Notes under the pieces: generated by a model | Databases searched by the model: none | The model's input: the letters and a program-made list of their open reading frames with translations, nothing else | What the model was told of the DNA's origin: nothing | Position numbers and translations under genes: made by a program | From: CAYUEN01 sp964443745 | GTDB taxonomy: Bacteria; Campylobacterota; Campylobacteria; Campylobacterales; QNZT01 | Direction: 5' to 3' | DNA length: 64,000 bases | Assembly: GCA_964443745.1 (NCBI GenBank) | Contig: CAYUEN010000005.1 | Span: forward strand, 14,180 to 78,179 | Part shown: positions 43,206 through 52,184 of the stretch, in pieces | Layout: each line of letters begins with the position of its first letter | How positions within the stretch are numbered: position 1 is the first letter of the stretch

Positions 43206-44424
43206 CCGGTGTCACCTTTGCCTCTTTGATCACGACCCACTCTTTCAAAAGCGAAAGATCCGACTCGATCATGACGCGATTGTAATACTGATCGTATCCA
43301 CTCTGGTATCTTCCTCTTCTCTCCTCCACCAAAACCACCAAATCGGTAGCGTGTGCCTTTCGGAACCGATAATTGTTTTCCTTCACGATCGCCTCGAGCT
43401 CTTTGAGACGCGCTTTGGCGATGTCACCCGGAATTTGTTGGGATAAAGTGGCGGCATGGGTACCATCACGTCTGCTGTAGGTGAAACCATGCAGATGCGT
43501 GATGGGAAAACGCCTGAAGTTTTCGAGAGCTTCTTTCCAGATTTTATCGCTTTCACCGGGATGCCCCGTAATAAAATCGGTACCGAGTGAAAACCCTTTC
43601 TGAGCGATATATTCGAACAATTCCAAATCGCTTTCCAGCGCATTTCGCCGCCTCATCAGACGCAGCATCGATTCGCTCGTATGTTGAAGTGCGATATGCA
43701 GATGCTTCTCCAACCAAGTCTCCTCGAGCAACTCTTTGAAAGCGTCGTCTATCTGGATCGGTTCGAGTGATCCCAGCCGGATTCGCTTGACTCCTTTGAT
43801 TCGGGAGATTTTCTGTAGCAAAATCGCGATCGAACTCTTCGTATCTTTTCCGTAACTGCCGATATTTGTACCGGTAAGTACGAATTCTCCGAAACCGTGT
43901 GAAGCGAGTGTGGAGATCTGTCGCAAAATCTTCTCTTCATCCTGGCTTCTGGCATTCCCCCTGACAAAAGGAATGATACAGTAACTGCAGCGAAAATCGC
44001 ATCCCTCCTGTATCTTGATGAAAGCTTTGGTTTTGGAGCTGAAATCCTCCACGATCTTCGTGTCGAGACTTTTTAGATTTCCAGGACGGAAAAACGGCTT
44101 CTCGTTTTTGAGAAGGGCATTGATGTTTTGTTTCTCGGAATGGCCGAAAACACCCTGCACCGCTCCCTTTTCAAAAAGCTCCTCTCCCTTGCTCATCGCA
44201 CCGCATCCAGCCAGAATCACGCGTTTGTTCTGGCGCCGCACTCTGTTGATATAGGAGCGTACACTCGTATCCGCAGAATTGGTGACGGTACAGGAATTTA
44301 CGACAACGATATCCGCTTCCGCTTCGCTTTCGACGAGTCTGAAATCTTTCAGACACGAAGCCATGATCTGGGAATCGTAGATGTTGGTACGGCAGCCGAA
44401 CGTCTTAAGAAATACGCGTTTCAC
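43183..44424 (-). CDS. mtaB: tRNA t6A37 methylthiotransferase MtaB
   Basis: Radical SAM enzyme adding a methylthio group to t6A37 of tRNA. It has 413 residues. The N-terminal UPF0004 domain has three Cys (KTFGCRTN, VVNSCTVTN, ILAGCGAM). The radical SAM cluster is in EGCDFRCSYCIIPFVRG (CxxxCxxC), and LTGTNIGSYG and DFITGHPGESD follow. The C-terminal TRAM domain is present (VLVEERRGRYQSGYDQYY). The first Cys motif TFGCRTN favours MtaB over MiaB. Confidence 0.93.
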   Translation of the reverse strand: MKRVFLKTFGCRTNIYDSQIMASCLKDFRLVESEAEADIVVVNSCTVTNSADTSVRSYINRVRRQNKRVILAGCGAMSKGEELFEKGAVQGVFGHSEKQNINALLKNEKPFFRPGNLKSLDTKIVEDFSSKTKAFIKIQEGCDFRCSYCIIPFVRGNARSQDEEKILRQISTLASHGFGEFVLTGTNIGSYGKDTKSSIAILLQKISRIKGVKRIRLGSLEPIQIDDAFKELLEETWLEKHLHIALQHTSESMLRLMRRRNALESDLELFEYIAQKGFSLGTDFITGHPGESDKIWKEALENFRRFPITHLHGFTYSRRDGTHAATLSQQIPGDIAKARLKELEAIVKENNYRFRKAHATDLVVLVEERRGRYQSGYDQYYNRVMIESDLSLLKEWVVIKEAKVTPDETIADF

Positions 44425-46102
44425 CGCTCTCCTTCTCTGGCGAAATCGGTATGTTTGTATCGCGTTTGATATTGACTACCTGTGTCGGATAGGCGATCGC
44501 GATATCCTCCTCCTGATTGATCATATCGATGATATTGGCGAAGATATTGCTTCTTAGCGTCAGTGTCGCATAGGAGTTTGTCATATACCAACAACTGATT
44601 CTGATGCCGTTGGGTTCCGCGAACGTATAGATCCTGGGATCGACGTTGATGTTTTTCAGACTGTATTGACTGCGCAGCTTGTTGAGCTGTTTTCTGGAGA
44701 TATCGGTATATCCCTTCGAATATTTTTTGACGATCTCCTTGATCAGATGCACCGCTTTTTTGTGGTTGGAATCGAAAGTGACCGTAATATCGATACCGTC
44801 CCACACCGTCTTGATCTTACCATGGGTATAGTTTGCAAGCAGCTCGGTAAAAATGTAGTTGTTGGGAATGAAGATCACCCGGCCGGCCCTACGGTTGTGC
44901 ATATAGGTCGTCAATGTGATATCTTCGAGGATCGTCATTTTCAAAAGAGAGATGTCCACGATATCTCCTACATATTCGACCCCGTTTTTAACGGCTTTGA
45001 CACGGTCCCCTACATGGAAACTACCGCCAAAAACGATCACGAGCCATCCTAAGATACTCATAAAAAGATCTTTCATCGCGATCGCGATACCGGCCGAGGC
45101 AAATCCCAATACCGTCACGAGATAGGTCACGTTCTCCAAAAAGGAGAAAAGCAAAACCAGGATGATCAGGGTGAAATTGCTGAAGTTGATGATCTTGTTG
45201 GCCATATAGTAACGCTCGTTGTCGCTGATCGTCTTTTTTGCGATAAATTTCATCAAAAAGGAGAGAAGGATGATGACAAGAACGATGATGGCGATATTGA
45301 AAAGGCGTTTCATCTGCACTTTGATGTCATCGGTCACTTTCAGGGATATGTCGTCCAATTTTTTATTGAAAATTCTATTGGTGACTGCCGCGATATCGTA
45401 AGTGGAACTGATCTCGTCAATCTCTTTCTGGAGTGTCTTGAGACGTTTGAGATTGTAGGGACTCGGATCGAGAGTGACGATCTGTTTCAAGATCCGCTCC
45501 TTTTTTCGCAACCTCTCTATCATCCCCTTGAAAGCACCCATATGGGCGTTGTACTTCTCTTTTTTGTTCTTGAGCAGTTTGAGATAGGTAAAGCCGTTGA
45601 TGATATCGAAAGGCGAACCGATCGTCGGCGGCTCTTCGATATCTTTTGGTTTTGTCAACTCTTCGAAAGGAGGGGCGTTGAAGTCCTGTAGCAAATCGAG
45701 CTGGTTTTTCAGTGCCTTTTCCGTTTTGGTCAACTCCTGAAAATGGTGTTTGTCCATCTGTGCCCCAGGAGCGGCGAGCTCCTTTTTGGTCTCTTCAAGA
45801 GCGTGTTTGATCTCCAGATAGGTAAGATGGTTGTTGTATCTGGTATACCACAGATCCTTTTTCAAAGCGGCGTTTAATTCTTCGAGTTTCTCGTTCAGTT
45901 CCAAAAGACGCTGTTTGGTCTGTGCCGCTTTGTGTTGCTCTTCCAACTGGCCTGCTGATTCGATGGAAGAGAGATTGTTTTCCACTACCGTCCCATTTCT
46001 CTCCTCTGTGGCATTCTCCTCCGCATGTAATATCGATGTGATCGACACTATCAGCAGGAACAACACCTTCATCAGGGTGGACTTACCCGGCACGGAATGC
46101 AT
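44405..46102 (-). CDS. MscS-family mechanosensitive channel with large N-terminal domain
   Basis: A 565-residue membrane protein. A signal peptide (MKVLFLLIVSITSILHA) is followed by about 220 residues of helical, coiled-coil-rich periplasmic region. Membrane helices at about 265-370 lead to the MscS pore: GFASAGIAIAMKDLFMSILG, then VFGGSFHVGDRVKAVKNGVE. The beta and C-terminal domains follow (TVWDGIDITVTFDSNHKKA). The ATG at 46102 has GGAGGT five bases upstream, so I keep it although an ATG ten codons later would also give a good signal. Overlaps aroB by 20 bases. Confidence 0.88.
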   Translation of the reverse strand: MHSVPGKSTLMKVLFLLIVSITSILHAEENATEERNGTVVENNLSSIESAGQLEEQHKAAQTKQRLLELNEKLEELNAALKKDLWYTRYNNHLTYLEIKHALEETKKELAAPGAQMDKHHFQELTKTEKALKNQLDLLQDFNAPPFEELTKPKDIEEPPTIGSPFDIINGFTYLKLLKNKKEKYNAHMGAFKGMIERLRKKERILKQIVTLDPSPYNLKRLKTLQKEIDEISSTYDIAAVTNRIFNKKLDDISLKVTDDIKVQMKRLFNIAIIVLVIILLSFLMKFIAKKTISDNERYYMANKIINFSNFTLIILVLLFSFLENVTYLVTVLGFASAGIAIAMKDLFMSILGWLVIVFGGSFHVGDRVKAVKNGVEYVGDIVDISLLKMTILEDITLTTYMHNRRAGRVIFIPNNYIFTELLANYTHGKIKTVWDGIDITVTFDSNHKKAVHLIKEIVKKYSKGYTDISRKQLNKLRSQYSLKNINVDPRIYTFAEPNGIRISCWYMTNSYATLTLRSNIFANIIDMINQEEDIAIAYPTQVVNIKRDTNIPISPEKESGETRIS

Positions 46103-47132
46103 CCAGCACCTCCATTACAGTGCTTTTGGGTATATCGTTTCTGATTTCGTATGCACCGATCGGATGGGGAAGGATAAAAGTTATTTCACCTTCACTCGCC
46201 TTTTTGTCCAGAAAGAACGCCTGATAGAATCGCTCCGGATCGTCGATCGCATAGGTGGTGGGAAGTCCGGACCTTTCGAGAAAACGTTTTATACGTTGAA
46301 CCTCTTCTTCGTCGAGATAGCCGAGTTTTCGGGCCAGAAGATTGGCCATATGCATACCGATGGCCACCGCTTCACCATGGAGGTAACGACTATAGCCTGT
46401 CAGATTTTCGATCACATGTGCGAAAGTGTGTCCATAATTGAGTACTGCCCGTACGCCCCGCTCTTTTTCATCCAACCTCACCACCTCCGCTTTGGTCTCG
46501 ACACTCTTTTGTATCGCGTATGCCAGATTCTCCTCTTCTTTCAGATCGGCCTCTTCGAGCCAATCGAAAAAATCCGCATCGAACATGATCGCCATTTTCG
46601 CTATCTCTGCGACACCGGCAGCGAACTCCCTGGAAGGGAGTGTACGTAAAAAACGATTTTCGATATAAACCGCTTTGGGTTGATAAAAAGCCCCTACGAG
46701 ATTTTTCCCAAACCGGTTGTTGATACCGGTTTTCCCTCCGACACTCGCATCGACCTGGGAGAGAAGTGTCGTCGGAATCTGAATGAAATCGATACCTCTT
46801 TGGAAAATGGCCGCCGCAAAACCCGTCATATCCCCAATCACTCCGCCTCCAAAAGCGATCAGTGAATCTTTTCGGCTGAAAGTGTGGTTGAACAGATTTT
46901 CGAGAATCATATCGAGACTCTGTTGATTTTTATACCGCTCGCCATCGGGAATGGTGATGATATAGATCTCTTTCGCATCGATTCGTCCAAGCAGTGTTCC
47001 CAGATGTAGCCCCGCGACCTTTGGGTTGGTGACAATCGCCACTTTTCCCGCGATCCGAATCGTTTCCATCTGGTTGATATAGATAGGGTAGCTCTCATCC
47101 ACCTGCTTCCTGAGATCGATATCGATACGCAT
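46083..47132 (-). CDS. aroB: 3-dehydroquinate synthase
   Basis: Second step of the shikimate pathway, converting DAHP to 3-dehydroquinate with NAD and a metal. It has 349 residues. Motifs include IPDGERYKN, LIAFGGGVIGDMTGFAAAIF, GIDFIQIPTTLLSQVDASVGGKTGIN and the metal His in LNYGHTFAHVIE and HGEAVAIGM. It has its own promoter within the end of the preceding gene. The first step enzyme is encoded 20 kb away at 26267. Confidence 0.96.
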   Translation of the reverse strand: MRIDIDLRKQVDESYPIYINQMETIRIAGKVAIVTNPKVAGLHLGTLLGRIDAKEIYIITIPDGERYKNQQSLDMILENLFNHTFSRKDSLIAFGGGVIGDMTGFAAAIFQRGIDFIQIPTTLLSQVDASVGGKTGINNRFGKNLVGAFYQPKAVYIENRFLRTLPSREFAAGVAEIAKMAIMFDADFFDWLEEADLKEEENLAYAIQKSVETKAEVVRLDEKERGVRAVLNYGHTFAHVIENLTGYSRYLHGEAVAIGMHMANLLARKLGYLDEEEVQRIKRFLERSGLPTTYAIDDPERFYQAFFLDKKASEGEITFILPHPIGAYEIRNDIPKSTVMEVLDAFRAG

Positions 47133-47167
47133 ACTTTAAACGCTCCTTAATAAAGCTATTTATATAT

Positions 47168-47195
47168 ATTATACAGAAAAGAGGATTACAGACAA
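47168..47195 (-). promoter_or_regulatory. Sigma-70 type promoter of aroB
   Basis: Minus-strand TTGTCT (47195-47190) and TATAAT (47173-47168) with 16 bases between, followed by AAGGAGCG near the ATG at 47132. Confidence 0.6.
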
Positions 47196-47196
47196 C

Positions 47197-48600
47197 TCAG
47201 TCGACAGGCAAAAAGAGCTGGTAACAGTCGCTCAATCTGAAATAGAGCTTTTCGATATCGGTAGAAAAGAGAGCGAATATTCGAGGTTCGAGAATTTTTT
47301 GATCAAAAGGCACGTACTGCAGAAAGTTTTTGCGCTGACTCAACTCGCGAATGGGATTTTTTTTCGATTTGAGAACACGCACCTGCTCCTGAAAAAGTTT
47401 CGCCAGATTTTCGAAGTGGGCGATTACCTGCGCGTTGATCTCGCGGTTGGCCTCCGCGAAGTCGAAAAGGGCGATATCCAGATGAAGTTGAGCTGCGATA
47501 TCGAAAATGATCGTCGATATCTTTTCGATCTTCTCCAGATCGTCACTGAGTACGACCGATTCTCTGATATTGAAAAAACCGACTTTCCCTACCTTGAAAA
47601 CGGGAATGTGCAATGCATAGAGCGTTTTGATATGGTGGGTGAAAAAGGGTTGATCGGTGATGAAAAGACCTATATTGTAGTGTTCGATATCATGATGGAT
47701 CACCTCTTCGTTCGGTTCGGAGTGGAAATCGATTTCGACGATCTTGTCGCCGCTGTTGTACTTTTTGAGTTTTTCCAACGCTTTTCCGTATCGGGGGTTG
47801 ACGATACGAAACAGTAGCTTTTTGCTGTTGAGGTTGGCGTGCAACAACATCGCATCGTTGGTGAGCTTTTCGATTCTCTCGTCCTCCATCGTCGCCATAT
47901 CGACGAAGCAGTAGATATTCTCTCCAAAAGGAACTGGAAACTGTCCAAATTCGCGATTGATGCTCTTGTAGACACTTTTAAGCACATTGGGATTGCCCAC
48001 CGTCAGAATGGAGTCGTTGGGAAGCAACATCGTCTTGGGTGTAGGCAGCAGCAGTTTGTGCTCGCGAAATATCGCGACGATACGCCATCGTTTCTGTTCG
48101 ATATTGGCGATATGTCGGTAGAGATAGGGACTGCCGAAGGGAATTTTCATCTCCATGATCTCTCCGGTTCCAAGGCCGAGGTTTTGAGCGAAAAGCGGAA
48201 TGTCCGGAAGATAGTTGCTCAGGATATTGGAAAGGGTATCGTGTGCGTTGATGAGCGTGAGTGCCTGATCGTCGAATTCGAGATTCCAGCGATCAAGAAG
48301 CACAAGAGGCAACTCCTTGTCCGTTTTGCGGATATTTTGGTAAGTCGCCAGCAGATCGGTTTTGCTCGAAAGCAACAAAAAAGCTTGATAAAATCCAAAC
48401 CCTTCCAGAAGAGTTTCGAGTTTGGTACAACTGGTCGGATCGAATTTGTAATAGAAAAAATGCTCCGTTTTATGAGATGGAAGGGTGGAGTCGTTGTAAT
48501 AGACGATATAGTAGCGGTTACCGGCTGTATCGAGGTTCGCGACCCTTTGCAAAAAGGCTTTGGCGGTCATTCCGTCGGCGACAATTAGAATCTTTTTCAT
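47197..48600 (-). CDS. TrkA-domain protein (COG3400-like)
   Basis: A 467-residue cytoplasmic protein. The start MKKILIVADGMTAKAFLQRV (48600) overlaps the previous gene as ATGA. The N-terminal 130 residues form a Rossmann-like nucleotide-binding domain, and about 175-240 form a TrkA-C domain (IVAIFREHKLLLPTPKTMLL, PNDSILTVGN). A second alpha/beta unit follows (YCFVDMATMEDERIEKL). No membrane segments, so it may gate or sense potassium transport as a soluble partner. Family naming is from memory and tentative. Confidence 0.75.
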   Translation of the reverse strand: MKKILIVADGMTAKAFLQRVANLDTAGNRYYIVYYNDSTLPSHKTEHFFYYKFDPTSCTKLETLLEGFGFYQAFLLLSSKTDLLATYQNIRKTDKELPLVLLDRWNLEFDDQALTLINAHDTLSNILSNYLPDIPLFAQNLGLGTGEIMEMKIPFGSPYLYRHIANIEQKRWRIVAIFREHKLLLPTPKTMLLPNDSILTVGNPNVLKSVYKSINREFGQFPVPFGENIYCFVDMATMEDERIEKLTNDAMLLHANLNSKKLLFRIVNPRYGKALEKLKKYNSGDKIVEIDFHSEPNEEVIHHDIEHYNIGLFITDQPFFTHHIKTLYALHIPVFKVGKVGFFNIRESVVLSDDLEKIEKISTIIFDIAAQLHLDIALFDFAEANREINAQVIAHFENLAKLFQEQVRVLKSKKNPIRELSQRKNFLQYVPFDQKILEPRIFALFSTDIEKLYFRLSDCYQLFLPVD

Positions 48601-48953
48601 TTGAGAACCTTTTGACAATGGCAGTGATGCAGAAGCACCATCTGTTTCGTATCCTCTCTTCGAAGATAACACGCTCCCCCTCTTTCAAACAGATGGAAGG
48701 TTACGAATCTGACATCCTTATCCATTTTGCTCCGCTGTTCATGCTCCTGCCGTGTAGTCAGATCAAGCCGGCTCTTTTGGACGAAGGGGGGAGAGAAGAG
48801 TTTCAGATGCGAATACTTCAACAACGAAGAAATCGCCTTTTGAACCTCTTTTTCGCATATATCGGAACGCTGGGGAAGATAGGCTTCATGATAGTGCGTT
48901 GCACACCCTTGTACGAAAAGAGCCATAATGAAAGAGAGAGATTTAATAAGCAC
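48597..48953 (-). CDS. Small lipoprotein of unknown function
   Basis: A 118-residue lipoprotein. The GTG at 48953 is chosen because AGGAGG lies seven bases upstream; it reads VLIKSLSFIMALFVQGC with the lipobox at VQGC. The mature part has no recognised domain and is rich in His, Lys and Cys near the end (LLHHCHCQKVLK), which could bind metal. Overlaps the S41 gene by 11 bases and the TrkA-like gene by 4. Confidence 0.7.
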   Translation of the reverse strand: MLIKSLSFIMALFVQGCATHYHEAYLPQRSDICEKEVQKAISSLLKYSHLKLFSPPFVQKSRLDLTTRQEHEQRSKMDKDVRFVTFHLFERGGACYLRREDTKQMVLLHHCHCQKVLK

Positions 48954-50256
48954 CGATCTCCCTCCTGAAGCCAATCAACGCTCTGTGTGTGCTTTTCAAA
49001 ACACCTCTGGAAGATCTGCTACATCTACCCGTACCGATGAACGTAAGGGTCTCCTTGAGCATCGACTCATCCGGATCCGCGAAGAGATGAGCGGGATCGT
49101 CCGATGCCGCGCACTCCGGATCGATTCCGTCGAAATACTCACCCACTCCGTCACTGTTGTAGAGGGCAAATTCGACGGGTGCGATGTGTTTGTCGCAAAA
49201 CTCCGCTCCATACATCCCCACAGGTTTTCCACAAGTGCGCTCTCCGATCGTATATACCTCTGCGGCGGCGTTGGAGGCACGCAATGCATTGATCAACGCT
49301 TCACTTGCCGAACATGTGTCCTCTGTAGTGATCAGATAGATAGTATCGATCGAAAGGGCGTTTTCGGAAGCGGCAGGATAGCGGAGCGACCAATCCCTTC
49401 CCCGATATTTGTCGTTGTGTCTGATTCGCAACATCACCTTGTGGTTCATACCCGCTCCCAGGATCAAAGATGCCAGATCGGCCGCGATATTGAGCCGTCC
49501 CCCGCCATTGTATCTCAAATCGAGAATCAGAACGTCCACCCCACTCGTTTTGAAACGGCGAAAGCTCTCTTCGAGTTCATCCGAAGCTGGAGAGATGAAA
49601 CTGTTGAAAAGAAGATATCCCACTTTGTGGTTTTGAACATCAAATACAGCCTCGGAAAGTACCGTTTTGATCGTCACGACCGCTTTGGAAAGGTTCAATT
49701 CTTCGATACTTCCGTCGCGTTTACGGAGAGAAAAAGTCGTTCTTACGCCCACTTTCTCCTCTCCGAAAATCGTTTCGGTCAAGTTTTGCTCTACGATTTC
49801 ACCGATCGTTCTGCCATTGATTTCAAGGATGGCGTCGCCTCGCTGCATTCCTCCATCCTCCGCAGGAGAATCGGGATAGACGAACAAAACAATAGAGCGG
49901 TTGTGCTCCTCTTCGATCTGAAAACGAAAACCGTATCCGATATACTTTCCCTCTTCAAAATAGTTGTTGTAAGCCGTCTGGGTCGTAATATAGCTCCATC
50001 TGTCCAGAGGCTTATATTTGAGTGCTTCCAGCAAAGCTTCGGGAGAATCGTAACGCGAATCGTTGTAATCGAGCCAAGGCACTTTGTCGTACCAAAGATA
50101 GGTGTCGTGCATGACACGATAGACGAACGCCTTCTGCATCGAAAGCGTACACTCCTGGGGAGGGGGAATCGTAGAGATCGGCTCCTGATGCTCGAAACAC
50201 CCCTCGATAAGAGTCGCGATCATCAGAAGGAGTGTCATCAAAAATGAAATACGCAC
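48943..50256 (-). CDS. S41-family peptidase lipoprotein
   Basis: A 437-residue exported lipoprotein peptidase with lipobox LIEGC (Cys20). A PDZ-like domain at about 105-190 (GYGFRFQIEEEHNRSIVLFV, SPAEDGGMQRGDAILEING) precedes the protease core, with VDVLILDLRYNGGGRLNIAA, the nucleophile in EDTCSASEALINAL and the Lys in GERTCGKPVG. This differs from the CtpA type at 19599 by the shorter core and the lipid anchor. Downstream of tetR by 8 bases. Confidence 0.85.
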   Translation of the reverse strand: MRISFLMTLLLMIATLIEGCFEHQEPISTIPPPQECTLSMQKAFVYRVMHDTYLWYDKVPWLDYNDSRYDSPEALLEALKYKPLDRWSYITTQTAYNNYFEEGKYIGYGFRFQIEEEHNRSIVLFVYPDSPAEDGGMQRGDAILEINGRTIGEIVEQNLTETIFGEEKVGVRTTFSLRKRDGSIEELNLSKAVVTIKTVLSEAVFDVQNHKVGYLLFNSFISPASDELEESFRRFKTSGVDVLILDLRYNGGGRLNIAADLASLILGAGMNHKVMLRIRHNDKYRGRDWSLRYPAASENALSIDTIYLITTEDTCSASEALINALRASNAAAEVYTIGERTCGKPVGMYGAEFCDKHIAPVEFALYNSDGVGEYFDGIDPECAASDDPAHLFADPDESMLKETLTFIGTGRCSRSSRGVLKSTHRALIGFRREIGAY

Positions 50257-50264
50257 GACAATCC

Positions 50265-50891
50265 TTAAAACAGTGTTTGTTGTATATGTTTGGGCTTCTC
50301 TTTTTTCGAAAGCTTCAACGATTTTAGATACTCCTGTGCCAACGTCAGGTTTTTGATATAGTCACTTCTATCCAATACGCACCGGGATAGAGAGATCGAT
50401 CCCATCAGCAGCGTCAGGAGGAAATGGGAGAGTGCATCACAGTCGATGGGATGGATATCTCCGTTGCGCTCCGCTGTATCGAGTACCCGTTTCAAAGAGT
50501 CGAAAAGCCGGCGGTAGAGATTGCGCAGAGTCGTTTGCAAATCCGGCTCTGTCTCGCTCGTTTCGATGAGAAGCGGCAACAGTAAAAAACGCTCGTTCAG
50601 ACCCGAATCGTTCATTTTGAGCTCCTCGATTCTTTCGACGACAGCATCGATCGGAGATCTTCCGCTGCGGGCAAAAAAGAGCAGTTCTGCCTCGATTTCC
50701 GGTTCCAACCGCTCTTTTATGACACACTCCACTAGATCTTTTTTGGATGAAAAATAGTGATACATCGATCCTTTGGGAATCCCTATCTTTTTGAGCAAAG
50801 CACTCAAAGAGACTCCCTGATAGCCATGGATACGGAGTGCCTCGAACATCGCATCTATCAGCTCCTCTCTGGTGCTCCGCCCCTTTTTCAT
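50265..50891 (-). CDS. TetR-family transcriptional regulator
   Basis: A 208-residue repressor-type protein. The N-terminal helix-turn-helix is typical: STREELIDAMFEALRIHGYQ, GVSLSALLKKIGIPKGSMYH, YFSSKKDLVE. The ligand domain is helical with no recognised effector. It lies three bases after hisD and eight before the S41 gene, inside a long series, so its target may be elsewhere or this operon. I saw no obvious operator palindrome next to it. Confidence 0.88.
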   Translation of the reverse strand: MKKGRSTREELIDAMFEALRIHGYQGVSLSALLKKIGIPKGSMYHYFSSKKDLVECVIKERLEPEIEAELLFFARSGRSPIDAVVERIEELKMNDSGLNERFLLLPLLIETSETEPDLQTTLRNLYRRLFDSLKRVLDTAERNGDIHPIDCDALSHFLLTLLMGSISLSRCVLDRSDYIKNLTLAQEYLKSLKLSKKEKPKHIQQTLF

Positions 50892-50894
50892 CGC

Positions 50895-52184
50895 TTATGA
50901 GAGCCTTTTTAATACCGATTTTTCGTGCGCATCGAGCCCTTCCGTCTCAGCAATAGCCGCACAGTGGGGACCGATCGCTTCGATACCCGCTTTGCTCATA
51001 CTGATGATCGAAGACTTTTTCAGGAAGTGTTCGACGCCCAGCGGCGAGTAGAAGCGTGCCGTTCCGCCGGTGGGCAGCGTATGGTTGGGGCCGGCTATGT
51101 AGTCACCGATCGCTTCGGGGGTGTATTTGCCCATGAAGATCGCTCCGGCATGCTTGATCAAAGGCAGCAGTTCAAAAGGATTCTCCACCATCAACTCCAA
51201 ATGCTCGGGTGCGATCCGGTTCATCACGTTAGCCGCCGCTTCGAGATTCTCTACCACGATGATCGCACCTCTCTTTTCTATCGAGGCGCGGGCGATCTCC
51301 TCTCTTTCGAGCCTTTTTAGATGGTGGTAGAGTTTGTCTTTCGTCTCTACGGCGAGCGTATGAGAGGTGGTGACCATCAGGGCGCTCGCCATTTGATCGT
51401 GCTCGGCCTGGCTGAGCAAATCGATCGCCAGCAGATCGGGATCGGCTTTGGCGTCCGCGATGATACCGATTTCGCTCGGACCGGCGATCATGTCGATATT
51501 GACCTCTCCGTAAACCAGTTTTTTGGCGGTCGCGACGAATATGTTCCCAGGACCCGTGATCACATCCACTCCGGGAATCGTTTCGGTACCGTACGCCATC
51601 GCGCCGATCGCACTCGCACCCCCTACTTTGTAGGCTTTTTCTATGCCGCACAGATGGAGTGCCGCTAGCAGCAGGTCGTTGATCTCGTTTTCGGGCGTGG
51701 GGGTGCAGACGACGATCTCTTCGACGCCGGCGACGATCGCGGGGATCGCGTTCATCAGCAACGAACTGGGATAGGCGGCTTTGCCTCCCGGAATATAGAG
51801 CCCCGCCCTTTCGACGGGGGTGACTTTCTGACCCAGAACCGAACCGTCGCTTTCGAAATCGAGCCAAGATTTGGGCATCTGCTTTTGATGGAACGCCTCG
51901 ATACGCCTGTAGGCTAGATGCAAGGCCTCTTTGAGTCGGCTCTCGAGCGCCTCGTATGCCAACCGCATCGCCTCCGGATCGATTCGCAGTGCCGCGGCGT
52001 CGGCGGGATGCCAGCGGTCGAATCTGATGACATCTTCGATAAGTGCGGTATCGCCGTTTTTACGGATCCTCTCGAGTATGTCGCTGACGGTGCGCGACAC
52101 CTCTTTCATATCCATTTTTCCACGTGCGAGTATCTGCCTGAACGCCTCTTGAAACTGGGGGTCTTTCTGCTCGATGATTTGCAT
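50895..52184 (-). CDS. hisD: Histidinol dehydrogenase
   Basis: Last two steps of histidine synthesis: oxidises histidinol to histidine with two NAD and zinc. It has 429 residues. Motifs include RAGLYIPGGKAAYPSSLLMN, ASAIGAMAYGTETIPGVDVI, GPGNIFVATAKKLVYG, AGPSEIGIIAD, the catalytic HLE in RIAPEHLELM, and GPNHTLPTGGTARFYSPLG. AGAGG precedes the ATG. The upstream gene reads 125 bases into it in another frame. Confidence 0.96.
   Translation of the reverse strand: MQIIEQKDPQFQEAFRQILARGKMDMKEVSRTVSDILERIRKNGDTALIEDVIRFDRWHPADAAALRIDPEAMRLAYEALESRLKEALHLAYRRIEAFHQKQMPKSWLDFESDGSVLGQKVTPVERAGLYIPGGKAAYPSSLLMNAIPAIVAGVEEIVVCTPTPENEINDLLLAALHLCGIEKAYKVGGASAIGAMAYGTETIPGVDVITGPGNIFVATAKKLVYGEVNIDMIAGPSEIGIIADAKADPDLLAIDLLSQAEHDQMASALMVTTSHTLAVETKDKLYHHLKRLEREEIARASIEKRGAIIVVENLEAAANVMNRIAPEHLELMVENPFELLPLIKHAGAIFMGKYTPEAIGDYIAGPNHTLPTGGTARFYSPLGVEHFLKKSSIISMSKAGIEAIGPHCAAIAETEGLDAHEKSVLKRLS

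Noticed and set aside
48928..50247. A 439-residue plus-strand frame
   Set aside because: Antisense of the S41 peptidase lipoprotein, which has a signal peptide, catalytic residues and a ribosome binding site.
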